NCBI GenBank assembly: GCA_910584615.1
Contig: CAJUAM010000002.1
Coordinates: 1-64,000 of the forward strand
Direction: 5' to 3'
Length of the DNA: 64,000 nt
From: an uncultured Dorea sp.
GTDB taxonomy: Bacteria; Bacillota; Clostridia; Lachnospirales; Lachnospiraceae
Each line of letters starts with the position of its first letter. The stretch's first letter is position 1. The position numbers were made by a program, and so were the translations under genes. This document shows positions 50,773 to 59,934 of this stretch, in pieces. A model generated the notes under the pieces. It made no database searches. It was not told the DNA's origin and saw only the letters and a program-made list of their open reading frames with translations.

Positions 50773-51525
50773 CTAATTGCTGGGTCCGATCTGTACGATC
50801 CTTCCCGCAAGCTGATCATACATTTTAAGTACCTGAGCGGAACTTTGAAGCGCTCTCTGTTTTGCCATCATCTGGGTATACTCACTAATGACATCTACGT
50901 TGGAATCCTCTAAGAATTTCTGTCTTATATACGCATTTACATCCCGCGGCGCTCCTGTCGCTGTAAACATATCTCCAGTTGTCTTCTCAAGTTCCGTATC
51001 ATAATCCTGAAAATCCACAACCCGGATTCTCCCAAAATACTGCCCCGTCTCCTCTGATGTTATATTGCCCAATGAATCACATGAAATCTTATCTGTTCCC
51101 AGATAAATAGGTCCATTCGTACCCAGAACACGGCCTACACCGTCAAGATAAAGATATCCCTGATCATCAAGAATAAAAGACCCATTCCTTGTATACATGA
51201 CACCATCAGCTGTCTGAACGGCAAAAAAGCCGCTTTCCTGGAGAGCAAAATCCAGCGAACTTGCGGTAGGCGTAATCCCTCCCTGCGTATAGTTTGTCAC
51301 ATTACCGTCGCCGGTTACAATGCAATTCATCCTCCCAATCGGGGTAGGATTGCTCTTATCCGTATTTCCTATCCGATATATTAACTCATCTTGAAATGTT
51401 GTCTGTGTAAAGGTGTCTTGTCTGAACCCTGGTGTAGAGATATTTGCCATATTGTTACCAATTACATTCAAATGCCTTGTCTGCGTCAAAACACCAGACG
51501 CCAGATTATAAAATCCTTTAAACAT
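50773..51525 (-). CDS. flgF: Flagellar rod protein FlgF/FlhO-type
   Basis: A 250-residue rod protein with the LASGVLTQTRHLNVIGNNMANISTPGFRQ N-terminus and a C-terminal coiled coil. Its ATG overlaps the sigma factor stop by 8 bases. The two rod genes immediately follow the sigma-28 gene, an arrangement typical of the Firmicutes flh-sigD region. Confidence 0.9.
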   Translation of the reverse strand: MFKGFYNLASGVLTQTRHLNVIGNNMANISTPGFRQDTFTQTTFQDELIYRIGNTDKSNPTPIGRMNCIVTGDGNVTNYTQGGITPTASSLDFALQESGFFAVQTADGVMYTRNGSFILDDQGYLYLDGVGRVLGTNGPIYLGTDKISCDSLGNITSEETGQYFGRIRVVDFQDYDTELEKTTGDMFTATGAPRDVNAYIRQKFLEDSNVDVISEYTQMMAKQRALQSSAQVLKMYDQLAGRIVQIGPSN

Positions 51526-52312
51526 GAGACCCCTCCTTTCTTTTTGCCCCTATATCCATTTCCTGCTGCAGATATTCTTTCAATCTCCGGATCGCATTAG
51601 CATGGATCTGTGAAATCCTCGGTTCACTTACCTGCATAACTGATGCAATCTCTTTCATATTTAATTCCTCTACATAATAGAGGGAAATAACAAGTTTTTC
51701 TTTTTCCTTCAAAGAATTGATTCCGTCTTTAAGCACTTCCCGGAATTCATTTTCCAAATATTTCTCTTCAGGCTGTTTCGCGAAATCTAATGACATAAGA
51801 GAAGAAACTTTCTGCTTCTCCTGTGTTTCCTCCATCACCATATCCAGAGACAAAACAGAGGACAGATTCATCTTTCCCATAACTTCCTGAATCTTATCAA
51901 GCTTCATATCCAGCTCTTTTGCAATCTCCTCCATGGATGGCATTATACCACTACTAGCATACATCTCAGCAGCTTTATCCTGTATCTCTTTAAAACTTTT
52001 GCGCACCGTTCTCGGTACCCAGTCTTGTTTTCTGGCAATATCTATGATCATTCCATGAATGCGTCTTGACACATAAGTTTCAAATTTCGCATTTTTCCCT
52101 GCATCATATTTGTCAAGAGCCTTCATCAGCACGATCACTCCTTCATTAATGATGTCCTCTACCTGGGTGAATCCAAGATAAACATCTCTCATCTGCACTG
52201 CTATACTCTTAACAATATACAAATAACGGAGAGTAAGCTCTTTTTTTATCTCGGCATTGCCTGTAGCCTGATATAATGCAAGAAGCTCTTCATTTGTTCT
52301 GCTATCTTCCAT
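51518..52312 (-). CDS. sigD: RNA polymerase sigma-28 (sigma-D/FliA)
   Basis: A 264-residue sigma factor that drives late flagellar and chemotaxis promoters. Region 2 (KSIAVQMRDVYLG...NEGVIVLMKALDKYD), region 3 and the region 4 HTH (MKEIASVMQVSEPRISQIHANAIRRLKEYL) are clear. Its promoters TTAA-N15-GCCGATAT are found at fliD and cheV, and FlgM at 40290 is the anti-sigma partner. It starts 26 bases after flhA; no flhF/flhG lies between. Confidence 0.96.
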   Translation of the reverse strand: MEDSRTNEELLALYQATGNAEIKKELTLRYLYIVKSIAVQMRDVYLGFTQVEDIINEGVIVLMKALDKYDAGKNAKFETYVSRRIHGMIIDIARKQDWVPRTVRKSFKEIQDKAAEMYASSGIMPSMEEIAKELDMKLDKIQEVMGKMNLSSVLSLDMVMEETQEKQKVSSLMSLDFAKQPEEKYLENEFREVLKDGINSLKEKEKLVISLYYVEELNMKEIASVMQVSEPRISQIHANAIRRLKEYLQQEMDIGAKRKEGSHV

Positions 52313-52338
52313 CAGCTTATCTCCCCTCCTTTATCTCC

Positions 52339-54411
52339 CTACTTAGTTATATTACCAATTGCCTGTATCTGTACGTTGTTAGAAATTTCGTGAAACGACA
52401 GAACATAGATTGACGGATAGAACTGCTCAAGCATCCGGTATACATACACACGGATCACCTGACTGGTCAAGATGATCGGCTCTTGCGACAGGTCGTGGAA
52501 TTTTTTTACGGCATTACCGATCTGCATTACTACACTCTGCATTACATCCGGCGGAAGCGCCATATAATATCCCTGATCGCCTTTTGTCAGACTCGACACC
52601 ATCATTTTCTCAAGATCCGCATCCAATGTAAGCACCCTCATCTGCCCATCTCTGCAGAATTTACTTGTTATCGTTCTCTTAAGTGCAGTTCTGATGTTTT
52701 CAATTATCGTGGTCATATCAATCCCTGATGTTGCCGCATCAGAAATCGTCTCCATGATCGTCTCCATATCCTTGATCGGAATCCCTTCTTTTAAAAGACT
52801 GATCAATATTTTCTGAAGTGTTCCGTATGGCACCATACCCGGAACTACCTCTTCAACAAGACTGCCTGCGCGCTGCTTTAAGCTTTCGGCAAGCTTCACA
52901 ACTTCTTCTCTGTTAAGAAGCTCATGTGCATGTCTGCGGATTGTCTCCGACAGATGTGTTACCATAACGGACAGCGGATCAATAACTGTATATCCATATA
53001 TCTCCGCCATCTCTTTATTTTCTGGAAGGATCCATTTGCTCGGTATACCATATGCAGGTTCAATTGTCTCAATTCCATCAATCTCTCCAATAGGCTCATC
53101 CGGCTCAAGCGCCAGATAATGATCAACCAGGATCTCTCCGCGTTCCACTTCCTCACCTTTGATTTTGATCACATACTGGTTCGTAGTCAGGCTGGAACTA
53201 TCGCGCAGACGGACGGACGGCACAACAAATCCCATCTCCTGTGCGTATTGTCTGCGGAAGATAACGATACGGTTGATCATCTTTCCTCCGCTTCCTTCAT
53301 CCACAAGCGGAATCAGGCTGTATCCAAATTCCATCTCAATCGGCTCTACACCGATCAGAGCATAGACGTTATTAATATCTCTGTAATATTCCTCTTCACT
53401 CGGCTCATCCGCCGCAGCTTCCTGAGCCGCAAGCATACCCAGTTCCTGCGTCATTGCAGCTTCCGCAACCTCTTTCATCTTATTCTGCAGACGATATCCT
53501 GTGATCAAAAGCGTTGATGCGAGTACCGCCAGCTGAATTTTGGGCATTCCCGGTACCAGCATAAGAACTGCCAGTACTCCTCCAGTAAACATGATGGCTC
53601 TCGGCTGTGATTTAAACTGTCCGGAAACATCCTCATTCAGACTTCCTTCGGATACAGACCTTGTTACGATCATACCTGTGGCAGTGGAAATAAGGAGTGC
53701 CGGTATCTGGGATACCAGACCATCACCAACAGTAGCGATAGAATAAACAGAAAGCGCGTCTTCGAGCGTCATACCTGCCTGCACGATTCCAATGATAAAA
53801 CCACCGATCAGATTGACAAAAGTGATAACAATGGACATGACCGAATCACCTTTTACAATCTTCGTAGCACCGTCCATAGCTCCATAAAAATCCGATTCCC
53901 TCTGAATCTTCGAACGTCTCATCTTCGCTTCTTCTTCATTGATCAGTCCGGCGCTTAAGTCTGCATCGATCGCCATCTGCTTACCTGGCATAGCATCCAG
54001 TGTAAATCGTGCCGCAACCTCAGCAACACGCTCTGCGCCTTTTGTAATAACGATAAACTGTACTAATACAATGATAAAAAAGATTACGAAACCGACAACA
54101 ACATTCCCACGCAGTACAAAAGTACCAAATGCCTGAATGACTTCACCAGACTGTCCCTGATTTGACAGAATGTTCCTTGTAGAAGATACATTAAGTCCCA
54201 GACGGAACAACGTCGTAACAAGCAAAAGAGATGGGAATGTTGACAATTCCAAAGGTTCTCTGATGTTCATGCTGATGATCAGAACAACCATAGAAATCGC
54301 AATATTTATAATAATCAATATATCCATCAAAAATGGACTTAAAGGAATGATCAAAAGCAGGACAATGATAAGTACAAACACTGTCACTGCATTACTCAGT
54401 ATTTTCTTCAT
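52339..54411 (-). CDS. flhA: Flagellar export gate protein FlhA
   Basis: A 690-residue export-gate protein: eight membrane helices in the N-terminal half, the FHIPEP region represented by DAMPGKQMAIDADLSAGLI, and a soluble C-terminal domain that docks substrate-chaperone complexes. It has the expected length. It starts 3 bases after the flhB stop. Confidence 0.96.
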   Translation of the reverse strand: MKKILSNAVTVFVLIIVLLLIIPLSPFLMDILIIINIAISMVVLIISMNIREPLELSTFPSLLLVTTLFRLGLNVSSTRNILSNQGQSGEVIQAFGTFVLRGNVVVGFVIFFIIVLVQFIVITKGAERVAEVAARFTLDAMPGKQMAIDADLSAGLINEEEAKMRRSKIQRESDFYGAMDGATKIVKGDSVMSIVITFVNLIGGFIIGIVQAGMTLEDALSVYSIATVGDGLVSQIPALLISTATGMIVTRSVSEGSLNEDVSGQFKSQPRAIMFTGGVLAVLMLVPGMPKIQLAVLASTLLITGYRLQNKMKEVAEAAMTQELGMLAAQEAAADEPSEEEYYRDINNVYALIGVEPIEMEFGYSLIPLVDEGSGGKMINRIVIFRRQYAQEMGFVVPSVRLRDSSSLTTNQYVIKIKGEEVERGEILVDHYLALEPDEPIGEIDGIETIEPAYGIPSKWILPENKEMAEIYGYTVIDPLSVMVTHLSETIRRHAHELLNREEVVKLAESLKQRAGSLVEEVVPGMVPYGTLQKILISLLKEGIPIKDMETIMETISDAATSGIDMTTIIENIRTALKRTITSKFCRDGQMRVLTLDADLEKMMVSSLTKGDQGYYMALPPDVMQSVVMQIGNAVKKFHDLSQEPIILTSQVIRVYVYRMLEQFYPSIYVLSFHEISNNVQIQAIGNITK

Positions 54412-54414
54412 GCT

Positions 54415-55485
54415 TTACTCCATCTTGTTGTTCATCTTATAAACATAAACCAGAACTTCCGCTACCGCGCCATAATATTCCTGCGGTATCTCCTGTGACA
54501 AATTCGTAGAAGCATATATTCCTCTGGCTAACGGTGGGTTTTCAATTACAGCAACACCACTCTCTTCGGCAACCCGAACGATCCTAAGCGCCAGCTCATC
54601 CTGACCTTTTGCAAGAACAATCGGGGCCCCATAACGGTCTGCGTCATACTTAAGCGCGACCGCGAAATGCGTAGGGTTACGAATAACTACATCTGCTCCC
54701 GGAACCGACTGCATCATACGCTCCCTTGCACGCTGCATCTGAATATTGCGGATGCGGTTTTTAATCTCCGGATTCCCTTCTAACTGTTTGTGCTCTTCTT
54801 TTACCTCTTGCTTAGACATCTTGAGTTTTCGCTCGTATTCCCACCATTGATACATAAAATCTACCGCAGCGATTACAACAAATGCCATACATATCCGCAA
54901 TATCAGCTTTATCACCATTTCCAGCATAAACATACCAGACATCGTGATATCCATGTCCATCGTTCTCACTACCTGGACTAAATCATCTATTATAATATTG
55001 TAAATTACAGCAATCAATATTATTATCTTCAAAATGCTTTTAATTAATTCTATCACATTGTGAAGTGAAAATAACTTTTTTATACCTGAAATCGGATTTA
55101 ATCGCTTCAGCTGCGGCATGATACTTTTCTTTGAAACAAGAAATCTTGTCTGAACGCCTGTTGCCACCACCGACAGTACTACAGAGATCAGAAGAAGCGG
55201 TAAGATCGTCTGGACAACTGCCATGACGACCATTCTTGCCATTTCGTTTATCTGTCCCTGACTGGTGCTTGTCACCGTACCTGCGTATCCGATAAAATCT
55301 ATCATAAATGCACGGACTGTCTCATAAATCTTTGGGAACATCAGCTTCAATATATAGAAAGAGCCAAACAGCGAAACAACTGTAACAACATCCTTACTCT
55401 GGAATACATTACCTTCTCTCCGTTGATCTCGCCGCTTTTTAGGCGTGGCTTTTTCGGTTTTTTCACCTGCATCTCCACCTGGCAT
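54415..55485 (-). CDS. flhB: Flagellar export switch protein FlhB
   Basis: A 356-residue substrate-specificity switch protein with four membrane helices and a C-terminal cytoplasmic domain with the self-cleavage motif NPTH (VVIRNPTHFAVAL). Cleavage between Asn and Pro changes export from hook to filament substrates. It follows fliR and precedes flhA. Confidence 0.96.
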   Translation of the reverse strand: MPGGDAGEKTEKATPKKRRDQRREGNVFQSKDVVTVVSLFGSFYILKLMFPKIYETVRAFMIDFIGYAGTVTSTSQGQINEMARMVVMAVVQTILPLLLISVVLSVVATGVQTRFLVSKKSIMPQLKRLNPISGIKKLFSLHNVIELIKSILKIIILIAVIYNIIIDDLVQVVRTMDMDITMSGMFMLEMVIKLILRICMAFVVIAAVDFMYQWWEYERKLKMSKQEVKEEHKQLEGNPEIKNRIRNIQMQRARERMMQSVPGADVVIRNPTHFAVALKYDADRYGAPIVLAKGQDELALRIVRVAEESGVAVIENPPLARGIYASTNLSQEIPQEYYGAVAEVLVYVYKMNNKME

Positions 55486-55500
55486 TCTTTCTCACATCCT

Positions 55501-56259
55501 TTATCCAGCAGCTATTCTTAAGACATCTTCCAGTGTGTTCATCATTTTTGTGATCATATTTCCTATATAACTTCCAATCGGTGAGACGAGAAATACCAGC
55601 AGTAAAAATCCAACCGTAAGTTTAAGCTGGATACTCAATACAAACAAGTTGATCTGCGGAGTAATCTTTGTCAAGATTCCAACTCCTACCTGCATGATAA
55701 ATTCAAACGCAATAAGCGGAAATGCCAGTTTTATGGCAAGCACAACACACTGCGCAAAAATATCCATCATCATCAAAGCCGCTCCCTGTGAGAGTACAGC
55801 AGCTCCGTAAGGAACTACATCTCCCGAAGTGGCAACAATCTTTATAAGGGCAAGATGCCCATCTACCGCAAAGAACAAAAGTAAATAGAAAATCTGAAGA
55901 ATATTTCCTGACACCGCTATCTGAGCACCAGTCTGCGGATCATATACCATCGCCATAGAGATCCCGATCTGAAAGTCGATCAGCGTCCCGGCAAATGTCA
56001 TCACCATATCAAACAATACCATTACATAGCCAAATAAATAACCGACTACGAATTCTTTTACCAGAGAAAGCCCAAACACGAGTGAAGAATCTGTGTCAAT
56101 ATCTACAGTCACTCCCTGCGCCTGTGCCGTAGAATAGACGATAATCGCAAGCCCAAAGGTAAGCCCTGTCTTTAGCATAGCAGGAAAATTTTTTCTTCCA
56201 AGAACCGGGTTCAGAAAAATAAAGCCCGACATTCTCATAAGGACAAGGAAAAACAGCAT
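55501..56259 (-). CDS. fliR: Flagellar biosynthesis protein FliR
   Basis: A 252-residue export-gate protein with about six hydrophobic helices and FliR signatures (RMSGFIFLNPVLGR, MLFDMVMTFAGTLIDFQIG). ATG 56259 is preceded by AGGAGGGG. It lies 11 bases after fliQ. The order fliP-fliQ-fliR-flhB-flhA is standard. Confidence 0.95.
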   Translation of the reverse strand: MLFFLVLMRMSGFIFLNPVLGRKNFPAMLKTGLTFGLAIIVYSTAQAQGVTVDIDTDSSLVFGLSLVKEFVVGYLFGYVMVLFDMVMTFAGTLIDFQIGISMAMVYDPQTGAQIAVSGNILQIFYLLLFFAVDGHLALIKIVATSGDVVPYGAAVLSQGAALMMMDIFAQCVVLAIKLAFPLIAFEFIMQVGVGILTKITPQINLFVLSIQLKLTVGFLLLVFLVSPIGSYIGNMITKMMNTLEDVLRIAAG

Positions 56260-56270
56260 TACTTCCCCTC

Positions 56271-56534
56271 CTATCTGGCAATCATTTCAAAAACCTGCTT
56301 CGTGAAATCCTGCATAGCCCTAAGCATATTGCTCCCGTTAATTACCAGAATCACACCGATAACAACCAGTTTCGGAAGAAACGTCAGCGTCTGCTCATGA
56401 ATCTGTGTCGCAGCCTGGATAAGGGAAATAATGATTCCGACTATCATACTGATAATCAGTACCGGTCCGGCAAGCTGCGCCGCAAGAACAAATAACTGAT
56501 ACATTACATCTGTAATCTCTGACGTAGTCAACAT
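56271..56534 (-). CDS. fliQ: Flagellar biosynthesis protein FliQ
   Basis: An 87-residue membrane protein with two helices, part of the FliP5Q4R1 export gate. The IIVGIIISLIQAATQIHEQTLTFLPK segment is the family hallmark. Confidence 0.95.
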   Translation of the reverse strand: MLTTSEITDVMYQLFVLAAQLAGPVLIISMIVGIIISLIQAATQIHEQTLTFLPKLVVIGVILVINGSNMLRAMQDFTKQVFEMIAR

Positions 56535-56548
56535 ATCGTCTTCCTCCG

Positions 56549-57214
56549 CTAATTAAAACTCTTTACGATAGACGAGAACAATAATTCCCATCCATCGATC
56601 GACACAAATAAAAGTACCTTAAACGGCAATGCAATGGTTGCCGGCGGAAGCATGATCATACCCATTGACATCAACGTACTTGAAACAATGATGTCCAGCA
56701 GAAGAAACGGAATATACAAAAGAAGACCTGCCGTAAATCCGCGCTTTAATTCGCTTGTCATAAAAGCCGGAGTAATAATTGTAAGAGACAAGTCCTGAGG
56801 TTCTCCCTCCAGTTCCTGTCCCGACATATCTATAAATAAATTCAGCGTACTCTTTTCTGTATTCTTCAGCATAAACTCCTTAAGCGGCACCTGCGCCTGA
56901 GTAAATACCTCCGTCTGCGTAATCTTACCATTCTTATATGGAGTGTAAACTTCCGTATTCACCTGTTTTATGATCGGGTCCATAATAAACAACGTCAAAA
57001 ACAGCGCCATTCCCACTAATACCATATTCGGCGGCGACTGCTGGACTCCTATTGCATTTCTGGTAAATGAAAGAATGATAATGATTCTGACAAAAGATGT
57101 CATCATGATAAGAAGTGATGGCAGAATCATCAAAATTGTCAGCATCAGGAGGATCTGTAATGTAGGAACCTCTTCACCATTGATGCTTACTAAATTATTA
57201 TTCGTTAAATCCAT
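56549..57214 (-). CDS. fliP: Flagellar biosynthesis protein FliP
   Basis: A 221-residue membrane protein with the FliP motifs TSFVRIIIILSFTRNAIGVQQSPPNMVLVGMALFLT and MGMIMLPPATIALPFKVLLFV. It lacks an obvious cleavable signal peptide at the N-terminus and starts with a short soluble stretch, slightly shorter than many FliP. It is 14 bases upstream of fliQ. Confidence 0.95.
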   Translation of the reverse strand: MDLTNNNLVSINGEEVPTLQILLMLTILMILPSLLIMMTSFVRIIIILSFTRNAIGVQQSPPNMVLVGMALFLTLFIMDPIIKQVNTEVYTPYKNGKITQTEVFTQAQVPLKEFMLKNTEKSTLNLFIDMSGQELEGEPQDLSLTIITPAFMTSELKRGFTAGLLLYIPFLLLDIIVSSTLMSMGMIMLPPATIALPFKVLLFVSIDGWELLFSSIVKSFN

Positions 57215-57218
57215 ATAA

Positions 57219-57575
57219 TTACTTCTTCCTGTCTTTCAGCCGTTCTATTACATCCTTAAAAGCTGCACCTGTATAATTTCCATTTACCGGAGCCGGAATC
57301 TCCATAAGTTCATCCTCCATAAGCTCCGTAAGCAAATTCACATTATCTCCTGTAATCCCAAGCAAAAATACTCTGCCCGAAACCTTCACAAGAGCTACCG
57401 AAGACTCCTGCCCTACCATCACCCGATCTATGATACTGATATAACGGGCACTCTGCCTTGCATACCCGCCAAGGCTCATCTTGTTCCCGATATATCTCGT
57501 GCATATATACGTCAGAAAAAGAATTACAACTATAATCAACAGCGTACCAATTGCTGTTATGACTGACTGAAGCAT
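57219..57575 (-). CDS. fliO: Flagellar biosynthesis protein FliO/FliZ-like
   Basis: A 118-residue protein with one N-terminal membrane helix (about 4-25) and a small cytoplasmic domain, IIDRVMVGQESSVALVKVSGRVFLLGITGDNVNLL, characteristic of FliO, which helps assemble FliP. It starts 4 bases upstream of fliP. Confidence 0.9.
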   Translation of the reverse strand: MLQSVITAIGTLLIIVVILFLTYICTRYIGNKMSLGGYARQSARYISIIDRVMVGQESSVALVKVSGRVFLLGITGDNVNLLTELMEDELMEIPAPVNGNYTGAAFKDVIERLKDRKK

Positions 57576-57609
57576 AAAGTCTTCCTCTCTTCTTTTTAAT
57601 CAACTAACT

Positions 57610-59007
57610 TTATATGATCTCAGCAATCCGAAGTCCGAAATTATCGTCTACGACAACAACATCGCCTCTGGCAATACACTGCCCATTCACATACAAATCC
57701 ACCTGCTCACCGGCAAGCTTATCTAATACTACCAGCGAACCTTTATTCAACTCCAAAATATCCTTAACCATCTTCGTGGTTCTACCTATCTCAACAGAAA
57801 GCTCCATTGGGACATCCATCATCATATCCAAATTTTCATCTAATATTCCGCCAGCTGCATTTCCATCACTTAAATTAGGCTGTGCTGCCGCCTGAACCTT
57901 AAGTTTTTTCGGACCTGATGCTGCATCTTTCAGCTGTTGGATCTGCTGTTGCTGCTGTTCTAAAGACTGACGCATCATATCCATCATCTGCATCATATTA
58001 TTCATAAGTGTCGGATCCATCTGCGGCTGTACATACACCGGTGCCTGCGGCATCGGCTGCTGGACTGGCTGCTGCGCTGGTGCCTGCGGCATCGCCTGCT
58101 GGATTGGCTGCTGCACTGGAGCCTGTGGCTGCGCCACTGTCTGCGTCTGTGCTGCCGGTGCTGCTCCTCCATCTCCTGACGAACCCTTAAGCATTTGCTC
58201 AATCGCCTCTTGTGACATCACTCCGCCGTCAGAACCTGAAGCTGACGGTGATACTGCCGGCTCATTCGAAATCTTATCCGCTCCACCCTGAAGCATCTTT
58301 TCAATCTCTTCCTGTGACATCACCTTATTTTCGCTTCCGCCTGCGTTATCAGCCACCTGAGGCTGCGGAGACGGCGCTGGTGCCGGTGCGGGCGCGCTCC
58401 CCTCATCCATAGCTCCATCAGGAAAGAAGCCTGACACAAGATCTTTTGCCAGACTGATGGGCATCAAGTTCAAAAACTCGCTTTCCATCTTATCTGCAAT
58501 CATCAGATTAAATCTGATAACTACCATTTGATCATTATCCGCAAAATATTTTTCCTTAAACTGTTCTGGACTCTCTACTTCAAAGGAAACCGGAGTGGAA
58601 ATATCAACTCTTCTGGAAAGAAGTTCAGACAGCGCTGTCGCGGAGGCTCCCATCATCTGATTCATTACCTCACATATTGCACTGATGTTCATCTCATCCA
58701 GTTCAAACTGATCATCCGGTATCTCCATTCCCATCAAAAGCTCAACGATCACTTTAACATCAATACGCTTAAGCAGCATGATATTATTACCGTCAAGCCC
58801 TTCTACATAACCAATCTGAACGCCGACCGCCGGCTCAATACTCGCAAATTCAAATTCATCCTTATGCTTTACTTTAACAACCGGAGTTGTAATATCAACT
58901 CTCGTATCCAGCATAGTTGAAACAGCGGTCGCAGAGGCTCCAAGACTAATATTAAGGATTTCACCGACGGCGTCTATTTCCATATTACTCAAAGTGTAAG
59001 TATCCAT
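57610..59007 (-). CDS. fliY: Flagellar motor switch protein FliY (CheC-like plus FliN)
   Basis: A 465-residue switch protein. The N-terminal half has two CheC-like helices (EIDAVGEILNISLGASATAVS near 9-30 and EMNISAICEVMNQMMGASATAL near 115-135), implying CheY-P phosphatase activity. A long Pro/Gln/Ala-rich linker with imperfect repeats (about 205-370) leads to the C-terminal FliN domain (about 385-465). ATG 59007 is my start; ATG 59034 with AAGGG upstream is possible and would add nine residues. It follows the flgC-like gene and precedes fliO. Confidence 0.93.
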   Translation of the reverse strand: MDTYTLSNMEIDAVGEILNISLGASATAVSTMLDTRVDITTPVVKVKHKDEFEFASIEPAVGVQIGYVEGLDGNNIMLLKRIDVKVIVELLMGMEIPDDQFELDEMNISAICEVMNQMMGASATALSELLSRRVDISTPVSFEVESPEQFKEKYFADNDQMVVIRFNLMIADKMESEFLNLMPISLAKDLVSGFFPDGAMDEGSAPAPAPAPSPQPQVADNAGGSENKVMSQEEIEKMLQGGADKISNEPAVSPSASGSDGGVMSQEAIEQMLKGSSGDGGAAPAAQTQTVAQPQAPVQQPIQQAMPQAPAQQPVQQPMPQAPVYVQPQMDPTLMNNMMQMMDMMRQSLEQQQQQIQQLKDAASGPKKLKVQAAAQPNLSDGNAAGGILDENLDMMMDVPMELSVEIGRTTKMVKDILELNKGSLVVLDKLAGEQVDLYVNGQCIARGDVVVVDDNFGLRIAEII

Positions 59008-59051
59008 ATTTCTTATCCCTCTTTCCGACTTCATCGGGTCCCTTCACGCTG

Positions 59052-59498
59052 TTACTGACCAATATCAAGGGCCCTTTGAGCCATAAGCTTAATTGCATTG
59101 AACGCAGTAATATTCGCATTATAAGAATGGGTTGCCGCCATACTGTCCGTAGTTTCCTTAATCAAATCCACATTAGGCATTGCTACATAACCATTTGCAT
59201 CTGCATCCGGATGTTCCGGATTATACACCATCTTCAAATCTGTCTCATCTTCGGCAATCTCTGTCACAATCACTCCGCCGTTACGTTCTCCTGAACGTCC
59301 TGCGTTTCTTGTACGGCGCAGTACAGAACTGAAAGATTCCTCCTCGGCTTGAAATCTCACCACTTTTCTGCGGTAAGTCTCACCTTCTTCTGTTCTTGTC
59401 GTTTCAATGTTAGCAATATTCTGCGCTGCGACATCAAGCCGCAGACGTTGTGCAGTCATACCTGATGCACTGATATCTAATGAACTTAAAAAAGCCAT
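59052..59498 (-). CDS. flgC: FlgC-type rod protein, displaced
   Basis: A 148-residue FlgC-like rod protein: N-terminal SLDISASGMTAQRLRLDVAAQNIANIETT and C-terminal NITAFNAIKLMAQRALDIG. FlgC normally lies with flgB and fliE at the start of the operon; here it sits between cheY and fliY. It may be a moved flgC or a second copy. ATG 59498 is preceded by AGGAGG. The missing beginning of the operon lies outside the window. Confidence 0.9.
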   Translation of the reverse strand: MAFLSSLDISASGMTAQRLRLDVAAQNIANIETTRTEEGETYRRKVVRFQAEEESFSSVLRRTRNAGRSGERNGGVIVTEIAEDETDLKMVYNPEHPDADANGYVAMPNVDLIKETTDSMAATHSYNANITAFNAIKLMAQRALDIGQ

Positions 59499-59510
59499 CG
59501 CCTATACCTC

Positions 59511-59873
59511 CTATTTTTCCAAGAGGCCGGTTACTGTCTTAAGAATCCGTTCTGGTTTGAACGGCTTTACAATAAAGTCCTTAGCACCCGACTTAATCGC
59601 CTCGATAACCATACTCTCCTGTCCCATAGCAGAACACATTACAACCTGTGAATCACTATCTAATTCCTTAATCTTCTTAAGCGCTTCCAATCCATCCATA
59701 TTCGGCATAGTGATATCCATCAAAACCAGCTCCGGTTTTTGTTCACTGTATGTTTTTACAGCGTCCTGACCATCCGCCGCTTCAATCACATCCGTATATC
59801 CGCCCTGCGCAAGCGCATTCTTAACCATCATTCGCATAAATGCTGCGTCATCAACTACCATTATTTTAGCCAT
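59511..59873 (-). CDS. cheY: Chemotaxis response regulator CheY
   Basis: A 120-residue single-domain receiver with acidic pocket D8/D9, phosphoacceptor D53 (LVLMDITM) and the conserved Lys in FIVKPFKP. It binds FliM to change rotation. Located between fliM and the flgC-like gene, near fliY. Confidence 0.96.
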   Translation of the reverse strand: MAKIMVVDDAAFMRMMVKNALAQGGYTDVIEAADGQDAVKTYSEQKPELVLMDITMPNMDGLEALKKIKELDSDSQVVMCSAMGQESMVIEAIKSGAKDFIVKPFKPERILKTVTGLLEK

Positions 59874-59934
59874 TTCAGCACCTCTCTCCTTGTTTTTACT
59901 TATATATTGTAACAGTGGCTTATTCCACTGGTAC

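Noticed and set aside
58008..58190. Ala/Pro/Val-rich plus-strand frame opposite the FliY linker
   Set aside because: Shadow of the repetitive Pro/Gln/Ala linker coding sequence on the minus strand.
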